Part shown: positions 54,787 to 64,000 of the stretch, piece by piece | How positions within the stretch are numbered: position 1 is the stretch's first letter | How the letters are laid out: every line of letters begins with the position of its first letter | Origin: Exiguobacterium sp. s193 | GTDB lineage: Bacteria; Bacillota; Bacilli; Exiguobacteriales; Exiguobacteriaceae | Length of the DNA: 64,000 bases | Assembly: GCF_018618755.1 (NCBI RefSeq) | Contig: NZ_JACSMR010000013.1 | Span: 1 to 64,000 of the forward strand | Reading direction: 5' to 3' | Made by a program: the position numbers and the translations under genes | Notes under the pieces: model-generated | Databases searched by the model: none | What the model was told of the DNA's origin: nothing | What the model saw: the letters and a program-made list of their open reading frames with translations, nothing else

Positions 54787-54826
54787 GCAAAAAAGCTTTC
54801 ATCGCAGAACGATGAAAGCTTTTTTA
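54787..54826. terminator. Terminator after mtlR (bidirectional form)
   Basis: AAAAAAGCTTTCATCG and CGATGAAAGCTTTTTT are perfect arms around CAGAA. Confidence 0.92.
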
Positions 54827-54843
54827 ATTGGACGAACGTTCCC

Positions 54844-56862
54844 TTACGTCTCAGACGCATTTAATTCCCGTTCAATGACTTTACGGAATGTTTCATTTAA
54901 GACGATTTTTACTTGCGCTTCATCCCCATATTCGAATTGTGTCGTCCGTTCGTCACTCTCGATGATCGCGCCACTGATTGAACTGAGCAGCTGAAGCAAT
55001 TCATCCGATGCTTGTTCCGGTGCGACGAGGACGAGAATCCGTTCGATGGGATGAAACAGTTGATCCATCCCGAGCAATTCGATCGTTCGATTCAACTCAA
55101 ATATCAAAAAGGCACCATGACGAATCGAGTCGTCCCGTCCATGGAACAACGCAAGCCGCGTCCCCGGAATGCCGAGACCTGACATTTCGTGCCGGCGTAA
55201 GAGTTGTGTTGATAATTGGACGGCAGAATGGGCGATTTCTTTCGTCACCATGACTGTACTCACCTCAAGCAACAATTCTTCTAACCCTTCTGAACGCGAA
55301 GAAATCGTTTCAATCGAAAAGCGTTCCGCTAACTCACGTGCCGTCCGGACAAGCTGTTCCAATCGCTGTAAATCAAGCCAACCGGGTGTATCCTTTCGAA
55401 GCGGTTGTTGGAAGGATTTTGGTAAGGACACGAGCAACTTTCTGACACGAGCAACTTCGTCTTGGGGCAATAACGGATTGACGAGCAGATGGGGTTGGCT
55501 GATGTCTGGCAGTGGAACAGTGGATAAGACGAAGTCGTATTCCGACAAATTCAACCGATCGATACCGAACAATGAAGAATTTTCGATTTGCTCAAGTTCC
55601 GGGAATTCTTGGCGCAACCGGTTCATCAATAATTTTGACGATCCGAGTCCCGCTGAACAGACGACGAGGACCCGGTATGGCGTCTTCGGCACGGGTTTAC
55701 TTAACACGGCCCCAAAATGCATCACCCAAAAGGCAAGATCATAATCCGCAAAGGCTTGGTCTGAGAATACGGTTTCAGCCGCTTGTTTGACGGCATCGAA
55801 CAGACGCGGATACTCGCGTTCGATTTGTTTGATGACATAAGCAGGATTGACGACATTTTGCCGGGTATAGGACATGATGTGTGAGATCAAACCTCGTTCT
55901 AACGCCGAATCCTCAAGAAAAGATTCCCCATACAGCAAAGAAACATGGTCAATTAACCGTTTGACCCGTAAGCGAATGACAAGTTCTTCCGACGTATCCA
56001 GATGATCCTGTTGAAAATTCCGTAGTTCTTCCGATAACCACTGCCGCTCCGCGATGTTTAATGCATAAGGTAAGCGTTGCTCCAATCGATCGACCCGCTG
56101 CAACACTTCAATCGGATACGCCTTCAACTCATAATGCATCGAAAACTCATCCATTCGTAATGCTTGAATCGTTAAAGCAATCGTTGCCCGCATGATCAGA
56201 CGGTCACTGACATCGTGTTGCTTCGTCACCGGAGCGATGACGGCATACGATTGATTAATCGCCTCGATCCAGCGCTTACGTTCAGCTTGAAGCAAGGACG
56301 GAATCTGATCGAGGTCCCCCTGCAATAAACGGTAAAACGACAAGACATCCCATTGTGTAAAGATTAAGGAAATCAATAAACGCCGTTTATCGATTTCGGC
56401 ACCGATGACTTCGGCACCGATTCCCTTTTTTCGGCGTAACTCGAGGTCGTACTCTTGAAACCATTCATCGATGCGCTCTAAGTCTTGGCTGACGGTACTC
56501 GGTGCGACATACATCGCATGCGCGAGTGCCTGTAATTTCATCATGCCGGGTTCTTGCAACAGCCGGTAAGCAAGCTCGACTTGTCGGTCGTCCGTCGAGG
56601 GCAGCATTTTATGGGATAACAATAGTGCCTCCCGCAGCTGACGTTTACTACTTTCATCCCCGACTAGGACGAGTCCGCGACCACGTATGTAGTCGAGCTG
56701 TAGCTGGAATGCCTCGATCGACTGTCCGATGCGCTCCCGTTCACGTTGGATCGTCCGCTCTGACGTCCCGAGCGTTTCTGCGACATCCTGGACCTGGACA
56801 GGATCGGTTTTCGTCAACAAATAAAATAAGATGTCCCGTTCTCTCGTTGAAAATTCAATCAA
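54844..56862 (-). CDS. mtlR: Mannitol operon activator MtlR
   Basis: 672 residues. An N-terminal DeoR/HTH_11 pair of helix-turn-helix parts (about 1-140), PRD1 and PRD2 (about 190-390, with His328 in LISHIM and His382 in WVMHFGAV), an EIIB-Gat-like domain with Cys402 in VVCSAGLGSSKLL and an EIIA-like domain with His574 in ALFHGRDD. MtlR activity is set by PTS phosphorylation of these sites. All expected sites are present. It overlaps the orphan EIIB gene by 8 bp. Confidence 0.94.
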   Translation of the reverse strand: MIEFSTRERDILFYLLTKTDPVQVQDVAETLGTSERTIQRERERIGQSIEAFQLQLDYIRGRGLVLVGDESSKRQLREALLLSHKMLPSTDDRQVELAYRLLQEPGMMKLQALAHAMYVAPSTVSQDLERIDEWFQEYDLELRRKKGIGAEVIGAEIDKRRLLISLIFTQWDVLSFYRLLQGDLDQIPSLLQAERKRWIEAINQSYAVIAPVTKQHDVSDRLIMRATIALTIQALRMDEFSMHYELKAYPIEVLQRVDRLEQRLPYALNIAERQWLSEELRNFQQDHLDTSEELVIRLRVKRLIDHVSLLYGESFLEDSALERGLISHIMSYTRQNVVNPAYVIKQIEREYPRLFDAVKQAAETVFSDQAFADYDLAFWVMHFGAVLSKPVPKTPYRVLVVCSAGLGSSKLLMNRLRQEFPELEQIENSSLFGIDRLNLSEYDFVLSTVPLPDISQPHLLVNPLLPQDEVARVRKLLVSLPKSFQQPLRKDTPGWLDLQRLEQLVRTARELAERFSIETISSRSEGLEELLLEVSTVMVTKEIAHSAVQLSTQLLRRHEMSGLGIPGTRLALFHGRDDSIRHGAFLIFELNRTIELLGMDQLFHPIERILVLVAPEQASDELLQLLSSISGAIIESDERTTQFEYGDEAQVKIVLNETFRKVIERELNASET

Positions 56863-57148
56863 ATCGACTCAACTCTTTTCTCAGTGTAATGATGACATCA
56901 TCATATGCCGCTTCTATTAAAACTTGATTGATGAAAAAGACATGATCTCCCGCTTTTCGTAAGACGTTCCGAATGATTCGTTCCGGACCGACGATGAAGG
57001 AGGCATCGGATGGAAGTTCTTGAACCCGATAAGTCCGAACCGTCACCTGTAATTTTTCCTGTTGTAACCGTTTCCGTAAAACTTGTGCACCCATCACACT
57101 TCCGACTAACCCAGATTCACAGACAAATGCAATTTCGATTGCTTTCAT
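56855..57148 (-). CDS. Orphan mannitol-type PTS EIIB domain protein
   Basis: 97 residues. MKAIEIAFVCESGLVGSVMGAQVLRKRL parallels the EIIB of MtlA (FACDAGMGSSAMGASVLRNK): the cysteine at residue 10, the loop glycines and the following helix are kept, and RVQELPSDASFIVG matches the later strand. It is soluble, with no IIC or IIA part. It starts at the ATG at 57148 with GGGGAGAAG upstream and overlaps mtlR, so the two are co-translated. It may tune MtlR phosphorylation. The longer upstream frame crosses the gltD terminator and is not used. Confidence 0.8.
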   Translation of the reverse strand: MKAIEIAFVCESGLVGSVMGAQVLRKRLQQEKLQVTVRTYRVQELPSDASFIVGPERIIRNVLRKAGDHVFFINQVLIEAAYDDVIITLRKELSRFD

Positions 57149-57271
57149 GTCATCTTCTCCCCATTTCTCCTTTATCGTAGCGGATATGACTGCAAATGTG
57201 TGAACTTCTGATTCCGATATCAGAAGTTCTTTTTTCTGAAGTGTCACGGATGATGGACAGACAAAAAAATA

Positions 57272-57316
57272 ACAAAAAAAACCATACAAAGAAACAGCAA
57301 ACGTTTCGTTGTATGG
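57272..57316 (-). terminator. Terminator after gltD
   Basis: CCATACAACGAAAC and GTTTCTTTGTATGG arms (one mismatch) with an eight-T run on the minus strand. Confidence 0.88.
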
Positions 57317-57327
57317 CTTTACATCAT

Positions 57328-58794
57328 TCATCCTGTCCGCGTCATGAGTGACAGATGGTGTTCGACCGCTTCCGCAACTTCTCGCCCTTCCCGGATTGCC
57401 CAGACGATTAAGGACTGTCCGCGCCGGGCATCCCCTGCCGCAAACACACCTTTACGGTCTGTCGCATACCGGTCCGTCTTGATTTTTCCTTGTTCCGAGG
57501 AAACCGCCAGTTGTTCCAATACCGTCTGTTCGACTCCACTGAAGCCGATCGCAATCAACATCAAATCGACTGGATAATATTTTTCCGTCCCTTCGATCGA
57601 TCGAAATTCAACGGTTCCATCTTCATGCTTGATTTTTTCATTATGAATCGTCCAGACCCCCGTCAAGCGACCGGAATCGCTTGTCGTATAACGGGTGATC
57701 GCAATCAAGTATTCACGGGGATCACGGCCGAACTGATCATATGCCTCCGCGTAACCATAATCGAGCGTAAACAGGTTTGGTGTATCCGGCCACATGTTGT
57801 CTTGTGACCGGGCCTTACCCGGCATCTCATGTTTGCCGAACTGGACGACAGAACGACATCCTTGCCGGAGTGCCGTCGCCACACAGTCCGCTCCCGTATC
57901 GCCACCACCGATGACAAGAACATCCTTGCCTTGCGTATCGTGTTGTTCAAGAAGAGCTTGATGCGACAACAGGTGACGCGTCACACTTGTTAAATAGTCC
58001 ATTGCATAACCGACACCGCTTGTCGGCAGGTTCGGTAACGTCCTCGGTTCTGTCGCTCCGACGCAGAGAATAACGGCATCAAACGTTTGTTCGAGCTGTT
58101 CGAGCGTCACATCCCGTCCAATCGTCACACCGGTCTTAAACAGGATACCTTCTGCTTCGAGCAAGTCGACCCGACGCTTCACGATATCTTTCGATAATTT
58201 CATCGCCGGTATACCATACGTCAACAAACCACCAATCTGGTCTTCCCGCTCAAACACCGTCACCCGGTGACCAGCCTGATTCAGTTGATCAGCAGCCGCG
58301 AGTCCGGCCGGCCCCGAACCGACCACGGCGATGTGATGTATCGACCGGTTCAATGGCACCCGTGGGACAACCCAGCCTTTTTCAAAGCCGATATCGATGA
58401 TTGAGCGTTCAATTTGCTTAATCGCGACGGCTGGTTCATTGATCGACAGCGTACATGACCCTTCGCAAGGTGCTGGACATACGCGCCCCGTAAATTCAGG
58501 GAAGTTATTTGTCTGGTGGAGACGTTCAAGTGCCCCTTTAAAATCGCCTTCTTCGACGAGGAGGTTCCATTCCGGAATCAAATTATAGACCGGACAACCG
58601 ATTTTGACATGCCCGTATGTTTCTCCGACGTGGCAAAACGGTGTTCCGCAGTCCATGCACCGACTGGCTTGCTCCGAGGCCTCACTTTCAGAAAACGCTT
58701 CTTTATATTCTTCAAAATCTTGAATCCGTTCCCGACTCGCGCGTTCTCGTCCGGACTGGCGAGGAACACTCATGAATTTATCGCGTCTTTTCAT
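57328..58794 (-). CDS. gltD: Glutamate synthase small subunit
   Basis: 488 residues. Two 4Fe-4S sites (RCMDCGTPFCH and GCPVYNLIPEW; CPAPCEGSCT), an FAD site VVGSGPAGLAAADQL and an NADPH site VIGGGDTGADCVATAL. It feeds electrons from NADPH to GltB. It starts within the gltB stop (ATGA), with GGGAGG upstream. Confidence 0.96.
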   Translation of the reverse strand: MKRRDKFMSVPRQSGRERASRERIQDFEEYKEAFSESEASEQASRCMDCGTPFCHVGETYGHVKIGCPVYNLIPEWNLLVEEGDFKGALERLHQTNNFPEFTGRVCPAPCEGSCTLSINEPAVAIKQIERSIIDIGFEKGWVVPRVPLNRSIHHIAVVGSGPAGLAAADQLNQAGHRVTVFEREDQIGGLLTYGIPAMKLSKDIVKRRVDLLEAEGILFKTGVTIGRDVTLEQLEQTFDAVILCVGATEPRTLPNLPTSGVGYAMDYLTSVTRHLLSHQALLEQHDTQGKDVLVIGGGDTGADCVATALRQGCRSVVQFGKHEMPGKARSQDNMWPDTPNLFTLDYGYAEAYDQFGRDPREYLIAITRYTTSDSGRLTGVWTIHNEKIKHEDGTVEFRSIEGTEKYYPVDLMLIAIGFSGVEQTVLEQLAVSSEQGKIKTDRYATDRKGVFAAGDARRGQSLIVWAIREGREVAEAVEHHLSLMTRTG

Positions 58795-61700
58795 TGTTGA
58801 CCTCCCGTTCCGCGTCCGAGGTGTGTCTCAAACGCTAACAACATCGCTTCTTCTGTATTGTGTCCTTGTTTCGCATAATCCGCCATCAAGGTCGTCACGA
58901 CTTGGTATGTCGTCGGGATGACACGGATGAACGAACTCAAGACATGGTCCCAGTTCGAAAGGATCGCGTGTCCTTGTTCGCTGTTCGTCCGCGCGACGTG
59001 GCGTTCGACGAACGTCTTCAGGCGTGCGGATTCTTCCGCGTCCGTCACGGCGCCGAGCGTAACGAGCTCAAGATTGACGCGGGAGCGGAATAACGCGCTG
59101 TCTTTCGGTAAGACGTAGGCGACGCCACCCGACATTCCGGCGGCAAAGTTTTTCCCGACGTCACCTAAAATGACGACGCTCCCGCCTGTCATGTACTCTA
59201 AGCCATGGTTCCCGATTCCTTCGACGACGGCCGTCGCGCCACTGTTTCGAACGGCAAACCGTTCCCCGGCCTGTCCATTGACGTAAAGCTCCCCACTCGT
59301 CGCCCCGTATAGGGCGACGTTCCCGATGATGACTTGTTCTGACGAAACAAATCGTGTTTTCAAATCCGGACGAACGGCGAGAATTCCGCCGGATAGCCCC
59401 TTCCCGACATAATCATTGGCATCCCCGGTTATGTTCAACGTCATCCCGCGCGGCAAATAAGCACCTAAGCTTTGCCCAGCTGACCCGGTCAGATTCAACG
59501 TCAGTCGGTCAGATGGTAAACCCATCGCGCCGAACAGGCGTGTCAGACGGGAACCGGTCTGTGTCCCAATCGCCCGGTCCGTATTGGTAATCGCGAGCGC
59601 GAACGTTTGTTTTTCTGTAAAGGCTTCTGCGTCAAGCAACGGAGCGATTTCCCGGTAGTCAAACGACTTTTCAACCGCATGGTCCTGAGTTTGCACTGCC
59701 GTCGCGTCATAGTTTGCCATGACGAGTAGGCGTGAGAAATCGAGACTCGAGGCTTTCCAGTGCGCTGCATACCGATCGGACGTCTGCAAGAGATCCGTTC
59801 GGCCGACGAGTTCCGCAAGACTACGCATCCCGAGTTTTGCGAGATATTCCCGAACTTCTTCCGCGACGAACGTCATGAAATGGACGACGTGATCGGCGGA
59901 CCCCGTGAATTTCTCACGTAACTTCGGATCTTGTGTCGCGACCCCGACCGGACATGTATCTAAATGACAGGCACGCATCATGATACAGCCGACGGCAATC
60001 AGCGGTGCTGTCGCAAACCCGTATTCGTTCGCTCCGAGCATCGCAGCGATGATGACATCACGTCCTGTTAATAATTTCCCATCTGTTTCTAAGCTGACCC
60101 GTTCGCGCAGTCCGTTCAACGCAAGCGTCTGGTGTGTTTCAGCGAGCCCGAGTTCCCACGGCAGACCGGTATGTTGAATACTCGTCTTCGGTGAGGCCCC
60201 CGTTCCTCCATCATGTCCACTGATGACGATGACATCGGCAAGCCCCTTCGCGACGCCGGCGGCAATCGTTCCGACGCCACCTTTCGCAACAAGTTTGACA
60301 CTGATCCGCGCCTCGTCATTAGCACGTTTCAAGTCATGAATCAATTGGGCTAAGTCTTCGATAGAATAGATGTCGTGGTGCGGTGGTGGCGAAATCAGAC
60401 CGACGCCTGGTGTCGAAGCGCGGACCCGAGCAATCCATGGATAAACTTTTTCACCCGGAAGTTGTCCACCTTCACCTGGTTTTGCCCCTTGCGCCACTTT
60501 TATTTGCAGTTCATCTGCATGGGTCAAGTAATGGCTCGTCACACCAAACCGCCCTGACGCAATCTGTTTAATCCGGCTCATCCGTGAGTCTCCATTTTCG
60601 TCAAGCTGATAACGCTCTTCTTCTTCGCCACCTTCACCGCTGTTACTTTTTCCGCCTAACCGGTTCATCGCAATCGCAAGTGTCTCATGCGCTTCTTTCG
60701 AGAGGGAGCCGTAAGACATCGCGCCTGTCTTAAAGAATTTAACGATTTCACTTGCCGGTTCCACTTCTTCAAGTGGAATCGATGTCGTTTCTTTGAATGT
60801 CAACAAATGACGAAGGAACGTCGCCGGCTCTTCCGCAACCTGATTGGAGTAGCGTTTAAATAACTGATAGTCGCCTGTGCGGCAAGCATGTTGCAACAAA
60901 TGAATCGTCGCCGGATTGAAGGCATGGTGCTCCCCGTCGTTTCGGTACCGGAAGACACTTCCTGATTCCAGGTACGTCCGTTTCGTTCCGTCTTCATGTT
61001 GTCGTTTCGCTTCTTTCTCAATCAAAGCGAGGGACAGACCACTGAGCTGCGAGACCGTTCCCGTGAAATAACGATTGATCACATCGGTCGAAATCCCGAC
61101 TGCCTCAAAAATTTGAGCGCCCCGATAACTGAAGACGGTCGAAATCCCCATCTTCGACATGACTTTGACGACACCTTCCGTTACGGCAGTGCGATAACGA
61201 ACGGCAGCTTCTTCCTGATCGATATTCATCGCGTCGTCTAATGTCGCATAGACCAGGTATGGATAGATCGCATCAGCCCCATATCCGAGCAAAGCTGCGA
61301 AGTGATGGACTTCCCGCACTTCTCCCCCTTCGATGATTAAGCTGACTTTCGTCCGTAGACCCGTCCGGATGAGATGATGATGAACAGCGCTCGTCACGAG
61401 AAGGATCGGTATCGGGATGGCGCCCGGTCGAATACCTCGATCAGACAAAATGAGCAGTTCGCAACCCGATTTGACTGCGTGAACCGCTTCTTCGAGAAGC
61501 GATTCGAGTGATTCCTCCAAATCACCTGTGAATAACGTCGATACCGTTTTTTGTTTTAGTTTCGTCTGACTTAACGCATACGCTTCAGTAGGAATCAAGA
61601 CAGGTGAATCCAATCGGACCCGGCGGCAGTTTTTTCGGTTCGGTGTCAACAGTTCACCTTGCCGCCCGAGCCAGGTCATCGTCGACGTGACGATTTGTTC

Positions 61701-63269
61701 ACGCAGCGCATCAATCGGCGGGTTCGTGACTTGCGCGAACAGTTGCTTGAAGTAGCGGAACAACGACTGGGGCCGTTCACTTAACACAGCGAGTGGGATA
61801 TCCGTTCCCATCGCTCCGAGCGGATCTTTTTTCTCTTCGACGAGCGGAATCAGATAGTGTTCGATATCCTCACGCGTATAACCGAATAACCGTTGTGTTG
61901 CTCCTAAGTCCATCACCTTTTCCTGATGGCTCAACGTCGGTAATTGAACCAGCTCTTCTGATAACCATTCCGCATACGGATGACGCATCGCTAGATCACG
62001 TTTGATTTCCTCGTCCGAAATCAATTGACCCGAGCCAAAATCGAGTAATAATAACTCGCCTGGAACCAAACGTTTCTTATAAAGAATCTCTTCTTCTGCA
62101 ATCGGTAAGACACCCGACTCCGAAGACAACATGAAGTGGCCATCGCGCATCATGATATACCGGGCCGGTCGGAGACCGTTTCGGTCGAGCGTCGCACCAA
62201 TTTGTTTCCCGTTCGTAAAGACAATCGCGGATGGTCCGTCCCACGGCTCCATCATACTACTGTGATATTCATAATAGGCTCGCTTTGCCGGGCGAATTTC
62301 TCCATGCTCGAACGGTTCCGGTACTAACATCAATGCCGTCTCAGCAAGTGTCATTCCAGACAGATACAAAAACTCAAATGCATTATCAAGCATCGAGGAA
62401 TCACTTCCTGATTCGTCGAGAATCGGTAAGACCTCTTCAGCCCGACGTCCATAGGTGGTCTGTGCTAAACTTTGTTCGCGACTACGCATTGCCTGAATGT
62501 TTCCTTGAAGCGTGTTGATTTCTCCGTTATGGATCAAGTAGCGATTCGGGTGGGCACGTTTCCAGCTCGGGAACGTATTCGTACTAAAACGAGAGTGGAC
62601 GATTGCAAAACCAGATTGGTACCGTTCGTCGCGTAAATCGTCAAAATAGAGGCCGAGCTGGTCTGTCGTGACCAGTCCTTTATAAACGATTGTTTCACTC
62701 GAGCTACTGAGCACATACTGTTCAATCCCTAATCGATTCGCCTCACGTTCGAACGCCCGACGAATCATGAAGAGTGTTCGTTCGAATGCCAATCCTTCGA
62801 TTTCTTTTGCTTCGACGAAACATTGCCGGATGACAGGCTCGGTTTGACGGGCTTTTTCACCAATCACTGCATTCGAAACCGGGACGGTCCGCCATTCAAT
62901 CAACCGTTGTCCTTCTGATAAAACGATGGATTCTAAAACACGTTCCAATCGTAGACGCAGACGCTCTTCTCGCGGAAGAAACATCATCAGAACACCATAA
63001 TCTCCTTTTTTCGGAAGTGTTACATTCCGTAACGTCGTCCGAAAGAGGCGGTCTGGAAGTTGTGTCAATACCCCCGCACCGTCTCCTGTTTTCGCGTCGC
63101 TCCCTTGTCCCCCGCGATGCTCCATCTGACAAAGCATGGCTAGCGCATTTTCGACGATTTCGTGGCTCGGTCTCCCCGTCCGATGGGCGTAGACTCCGAT
63201 TCCGCATGCATCATGCTCTTGCTTCGGATCGTATAATCCTTGCCGATTGGGCACCTGATGAAATGACAT
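58791..63269 (-). CDS. gltB: Glutamate synthase large subunit
   Basis: 1492 residues. A propeptide of 21 residues precedes the catalytic Cys22 in EHDACGIGVYAHR of the glutaminase domain. The central domain, the FMN-binding synthase domain (GEGGQLPGEKVYPWIARVR, SGHDGGTGASP), the 3Fe-4S cluster CIMMRACHLDTCPVGVATQ and the C-terminal beta-helix (GGSVVILGDVGKNFAAGMSGG) are all complete. It makes two glutamate from glutamine and 2-oxoglutarate. CodY and cre sites lie upstream. In Bacillus the orthologue is called gltA. Confidence 0.97.
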   Translation of the reverse strand: MSFHQVPNRQGLYDPKQEHDACGIGVYAHRTGRPSHEIVENALAMLCQMEHRGGQGSDAKTGDGAGVLTQLPDRLFRTTLRNVTLPKKGDYGVLMMFLPREERLRLRLERVLESIVLSEGQRLIEWRTVPVSNAVIGEKARQTEPVIRQCFVEAKEIEGLAFERTLFMIRRAFEREANRLGIEQYVLSSSSETIVYKGLVTTDQLGLYFDDLRDERYQSGFAIVHSRFSTNTFPSWKRAHPNRYLIHNGEINTLQGNIQAMRSREQSLAQTTYGRRAEEVLPILDESGSDSSMLDNAFEFLYLSGMTLAETALMLVPEPFEHGEIRPAKRAYYEYHSSMMEPWDGPSAIVFTNGKQIGATLDRNGLRPARYIMMRDGHFMLSSESGVLPIAEEEILYKKRLVPGELLLLDFGSGQLISDEEIKRDLAMRHPYAEWLSEELVQLPTLSHQEKVMDLGATQRLFGYTREDIEHYLIPLVEEKKDPLGAMGTDIPLAVLSERPQSLFRYFKQLFAQVTNPPIDALREQIVTSTMTWLGRQGELLTPNRKNCRRVRLDSPVLIPTEAYALSQTKLKQKTVSTLFTGDLEESLESLLEEAVHAVKSGCELLILSDRGIRPGAIPIPILLVTSAVHHHLIRTGLRTKVSLIIEGGEVREVHHFAALLGYGADAIYPYLVYATLDDAMNIDQEEAAVRYRTAVTEGVVKVMSKMGISTVFSYRGAQIFEAVGISTDVINRYFTGTVSQLSGLSLALIEKEAKRQHEDGTKRTYLESGSVFRYRNDGEHHAFNPATIHLLQHACRTGDYQLFKRYSNQVAEEPATFLRHLLTFKETTSIPLEEVEPASEIVKFFKTGAMSYGSLSKEAHETLAIAMNRLGGKSNSGEGGEEEERYQLDENGDSRMSRIKQIASGRFGVTSHYLTHADELQIKVAQGAKPGEGGQLPGEKVYPWIARVRASTPGVGLISPPPHHDIYSIEDLAQLIHDLKRANDEARISVKLVAKGGVGTIAAGVAKGLADVIVISGHDGGTGASPKTSIQHTGLPWELGLAETHQTLALNGLRERVSLETDGKLLTGRDVIIAAMLGANEYGFATAPLIAVGCIMMRACHLDTCPVGVATQDPKLREKFTGSADHVVHFMTFVAEEVREYLAKLGMRSLAELVGRTDLLQTSDRYAAHWKASSLDFSRLLVMANYDATAVQTQDHAVEKSFDYREIAPLLDAEAFTEKQTFALAITNTDRAIGTQTGSRLTRLFGAMGLPSDRLTLNLTGSAGQSLGAYLPRGMTLNITGDANDYVGKGLSGGILAVRPDLKTRFVSSEQVIIGNVALYGATSGELYVNGQAGERFAVRNSGATAVVEGIGNHGLEYMTGGSVVILGDVGKNFAAGMSGGVAYVLPKDSALFRSRVNLELVTLGAVTDAEESARLKTFVERHVARTNSEQGHAILSNWDHVLSSFIRVIPTTYQVVTTLMADYAKQGHNTEEAMLLAFETHLGRGTGGQQ

Positions 63270-63294
63270 ACTCTCACTCTCCTTTAACCGTCTA

Positions 63295-63309
63295 AATTTT
63301 CTGTATATT
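63295..63309. promoter_or_regulatory. CodY-like box upstream of gltB
   Basis: AATTTTCTGTATATT matches the CodY consensus at 13 of 15 positions and lies 26-40 bp before the gltB ATG. Confidence 0.5.
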
Positions 63310-63408
63310 CAGTTAAAATCTAGTTTACACTCTTTTATGATTATTCGCCAGCCTGTATAATTTAGGATATTTTGCGAAATTAATTCGGAAATACCCATTA
63401 ATAAACAA

Positions 63409-63422
63409 TGATAACGCTTACA
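63409..63422. promoter_or_regulatory. cre site between gltB and the lipoprotein gene
   Basis: Read on the minus strand TGTAAGCGTTATCA fits TGWAANCGNTNWCA at all positions. It is 140 bp before both divergent starts, so it could serve either. Confidence 0.6.
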
Positions 63423-63560
63423 AAGATGTGAATAAACATGCGAATTATTTTTTTAAGAGAATTATTTTGCAATGAGTTTTAATTTTTGCACCAGATGTTT
63501 CAAGCATGGTATTTTTATAAGGAAGATCGTTATTTATGTATGGAGAGAGGAAGGAATAAA

Positions 63561-64000
63561 GTGAAGAATTCGATTAAATGGACGGGACTCTTGATTGCAG
63601 GAACAACCCTTTTCCTAAGTGCATGTGGTCAAGAAGAAGAACAAAAGATGACTGCATATGACAAAATAGTAAAAGATGGGACGTTGACGGTCGCGACGGC
63701 AGGAACGCTTTACCCCACTTCATTTCATGACGAAGACAGCAATAAACTGACTGGTTTTGACGTCGAAGTCGTCAAGGAAGTTGCAAAACGTCTCGATTTG
63801 AAAGTAAAGTTTAAAGAAATGTCATTTGACGGCATGTTAACAAGCGTCAACACGGGGCAAGTTGATATGGCAGCTAACGACATTACGATCACAGAAGACC
63901 GTAAAGCTAAATTTGCATTTTCAAAACCGTACAAATATACGTATGGTACAGCCATCGTCCGTAAAAGCGATTTATCGGGAATCAAGTCGCTTGAAGACTT
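63561..64000 (+). CDS. Amino-acid-binding ABC lipoprotein (partial)
   Basis: The first about 146 residues; it runs off the window. Starts at a GTG six bases after GAGGAAGGA. Signal peptide KNSIKWTGLLIAGTTLFL with lipobox LSAC, then DGTLTVATAGTLYPTSF and VDMAANDITITEDRKAKFAF, a family-3 solute-binding domain close to cystine- and polar-amino-acid-binding proteins (TcyA/TcyJ type). The ligand is unknown. Permease and ATPase genes are expected beyond the window. Confidence 0.88.
   Translation, partial: MKNSIKWTGLLIAGTTLFLSACGQEEEQKMTAYDKIVKDGTLTVATAGTLYPTSFHDEDSNKLTGFDVEVVKEVAKRLDLKVKFKEMSFDGMLTSVNTGQVDMAANDITITEDRKAKFAFSKPYKYTYGTAIVRKSDLSGIKSLED

Noticed and set aside
55169-55744. 191-residue frame opposite mtlR
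   Set aside because: Low-complexity antisense shadow with no start signal.
57149-57331. Upstream extension of the orphan EIIB frame
   Set aside because: It would read through the gltD terminator and encode a hydrophobic stretch unlike the family; the internal ATG has the ribosome site.

Overview
The window reads as the chromosome of a low-GC Gram-positive bacterium (Bacillota), most likely an Exiguobacterium-like organism. This is inferred from strong AGGAGG-type ribosome sites, a two-unit dynamin of DynA type, a Mrp antiporter operon, PRD-type MtlR, CodY and cre operators, tandem cold-shock genes and an egtB-egtD pair. No rRNA, prophage or CRISPR array was seen. The only mobile DNA is the right end of an IS200/IS605-type element at the left edge, a solo copy of its terminal hairpin near 3.7 kb, and a 480-bp non-coding palindromic element near 42 kb.

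Layout. 0-7.3 kb: tnpB end, a zinc-free MDR dehydrogenase, a VOC protein, a TraB-fold (DUF5694-like) protein, a GNAT, two tandem PaaK/CapK-like adenylate-forming enzymes and a small unknown. 7.4-16.3 kb: an SDR fusion, a double dynamin GTPase, CorA, a membrane protein, a DadA-type flavoenzyme and a CsaA-like protein. 16.4-20.6 kb: egtD/egtB for ergothioneine, guaC and a RimJ-type acetyltransferase. 20.7-29.5 kb: a sigma-region-2-only protein, twin csp genes with near-identical leaders, serC-serA-DUF1015, a neopullulanase, yeeN and small unknowns. 29.5-35.7 kb: mrpABCDEFG. 35.7-41.7 kb: an NsrR-type regulator, GlpQ and odhAB.

42-50.5 kb: the palindromic element, a polar amino-acid ABC transporter, tRNA-Leu(CAG), an alpha/beta hydrolase, an AbrB-fold protein, an S66 peptidase, a thioredoxin, the DUF779-aldehyde dehydrogenase pair and a YteA-like zinc-finger protein. 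50.6-57.3 kb: an unknown protein, then the mannitol genes mtlA-mtlF-mtlD and an orphan EIIB overlapping mtlR. 57.3-64 kb: gltB-gltD and, divergently, the start of an amino-acid-binding lipoprotein gene that runs off the window.

The genes are mostly housekeeping and nutrient linked. Near-consensus CodY boxes lie just upstream of serC, egtB and gltB, and cre-type sites lie upstream of odhA, mtlA, gltB and (weaker) aldA. This suggests that nitrogen and carbon status jointly set serine, glutamate, ergothioneine, TCA-cycle and mannitol gene expression. The items most worth a second look are the nested palindromic element, the sigma-region-2-only gene, the orphan EIIB coupled to mtlR, the DUF1015 gene in a serine operon without a local serB, CodY control of ergothioneine genes, and an apparent ATT start codon in the neopullulanase.
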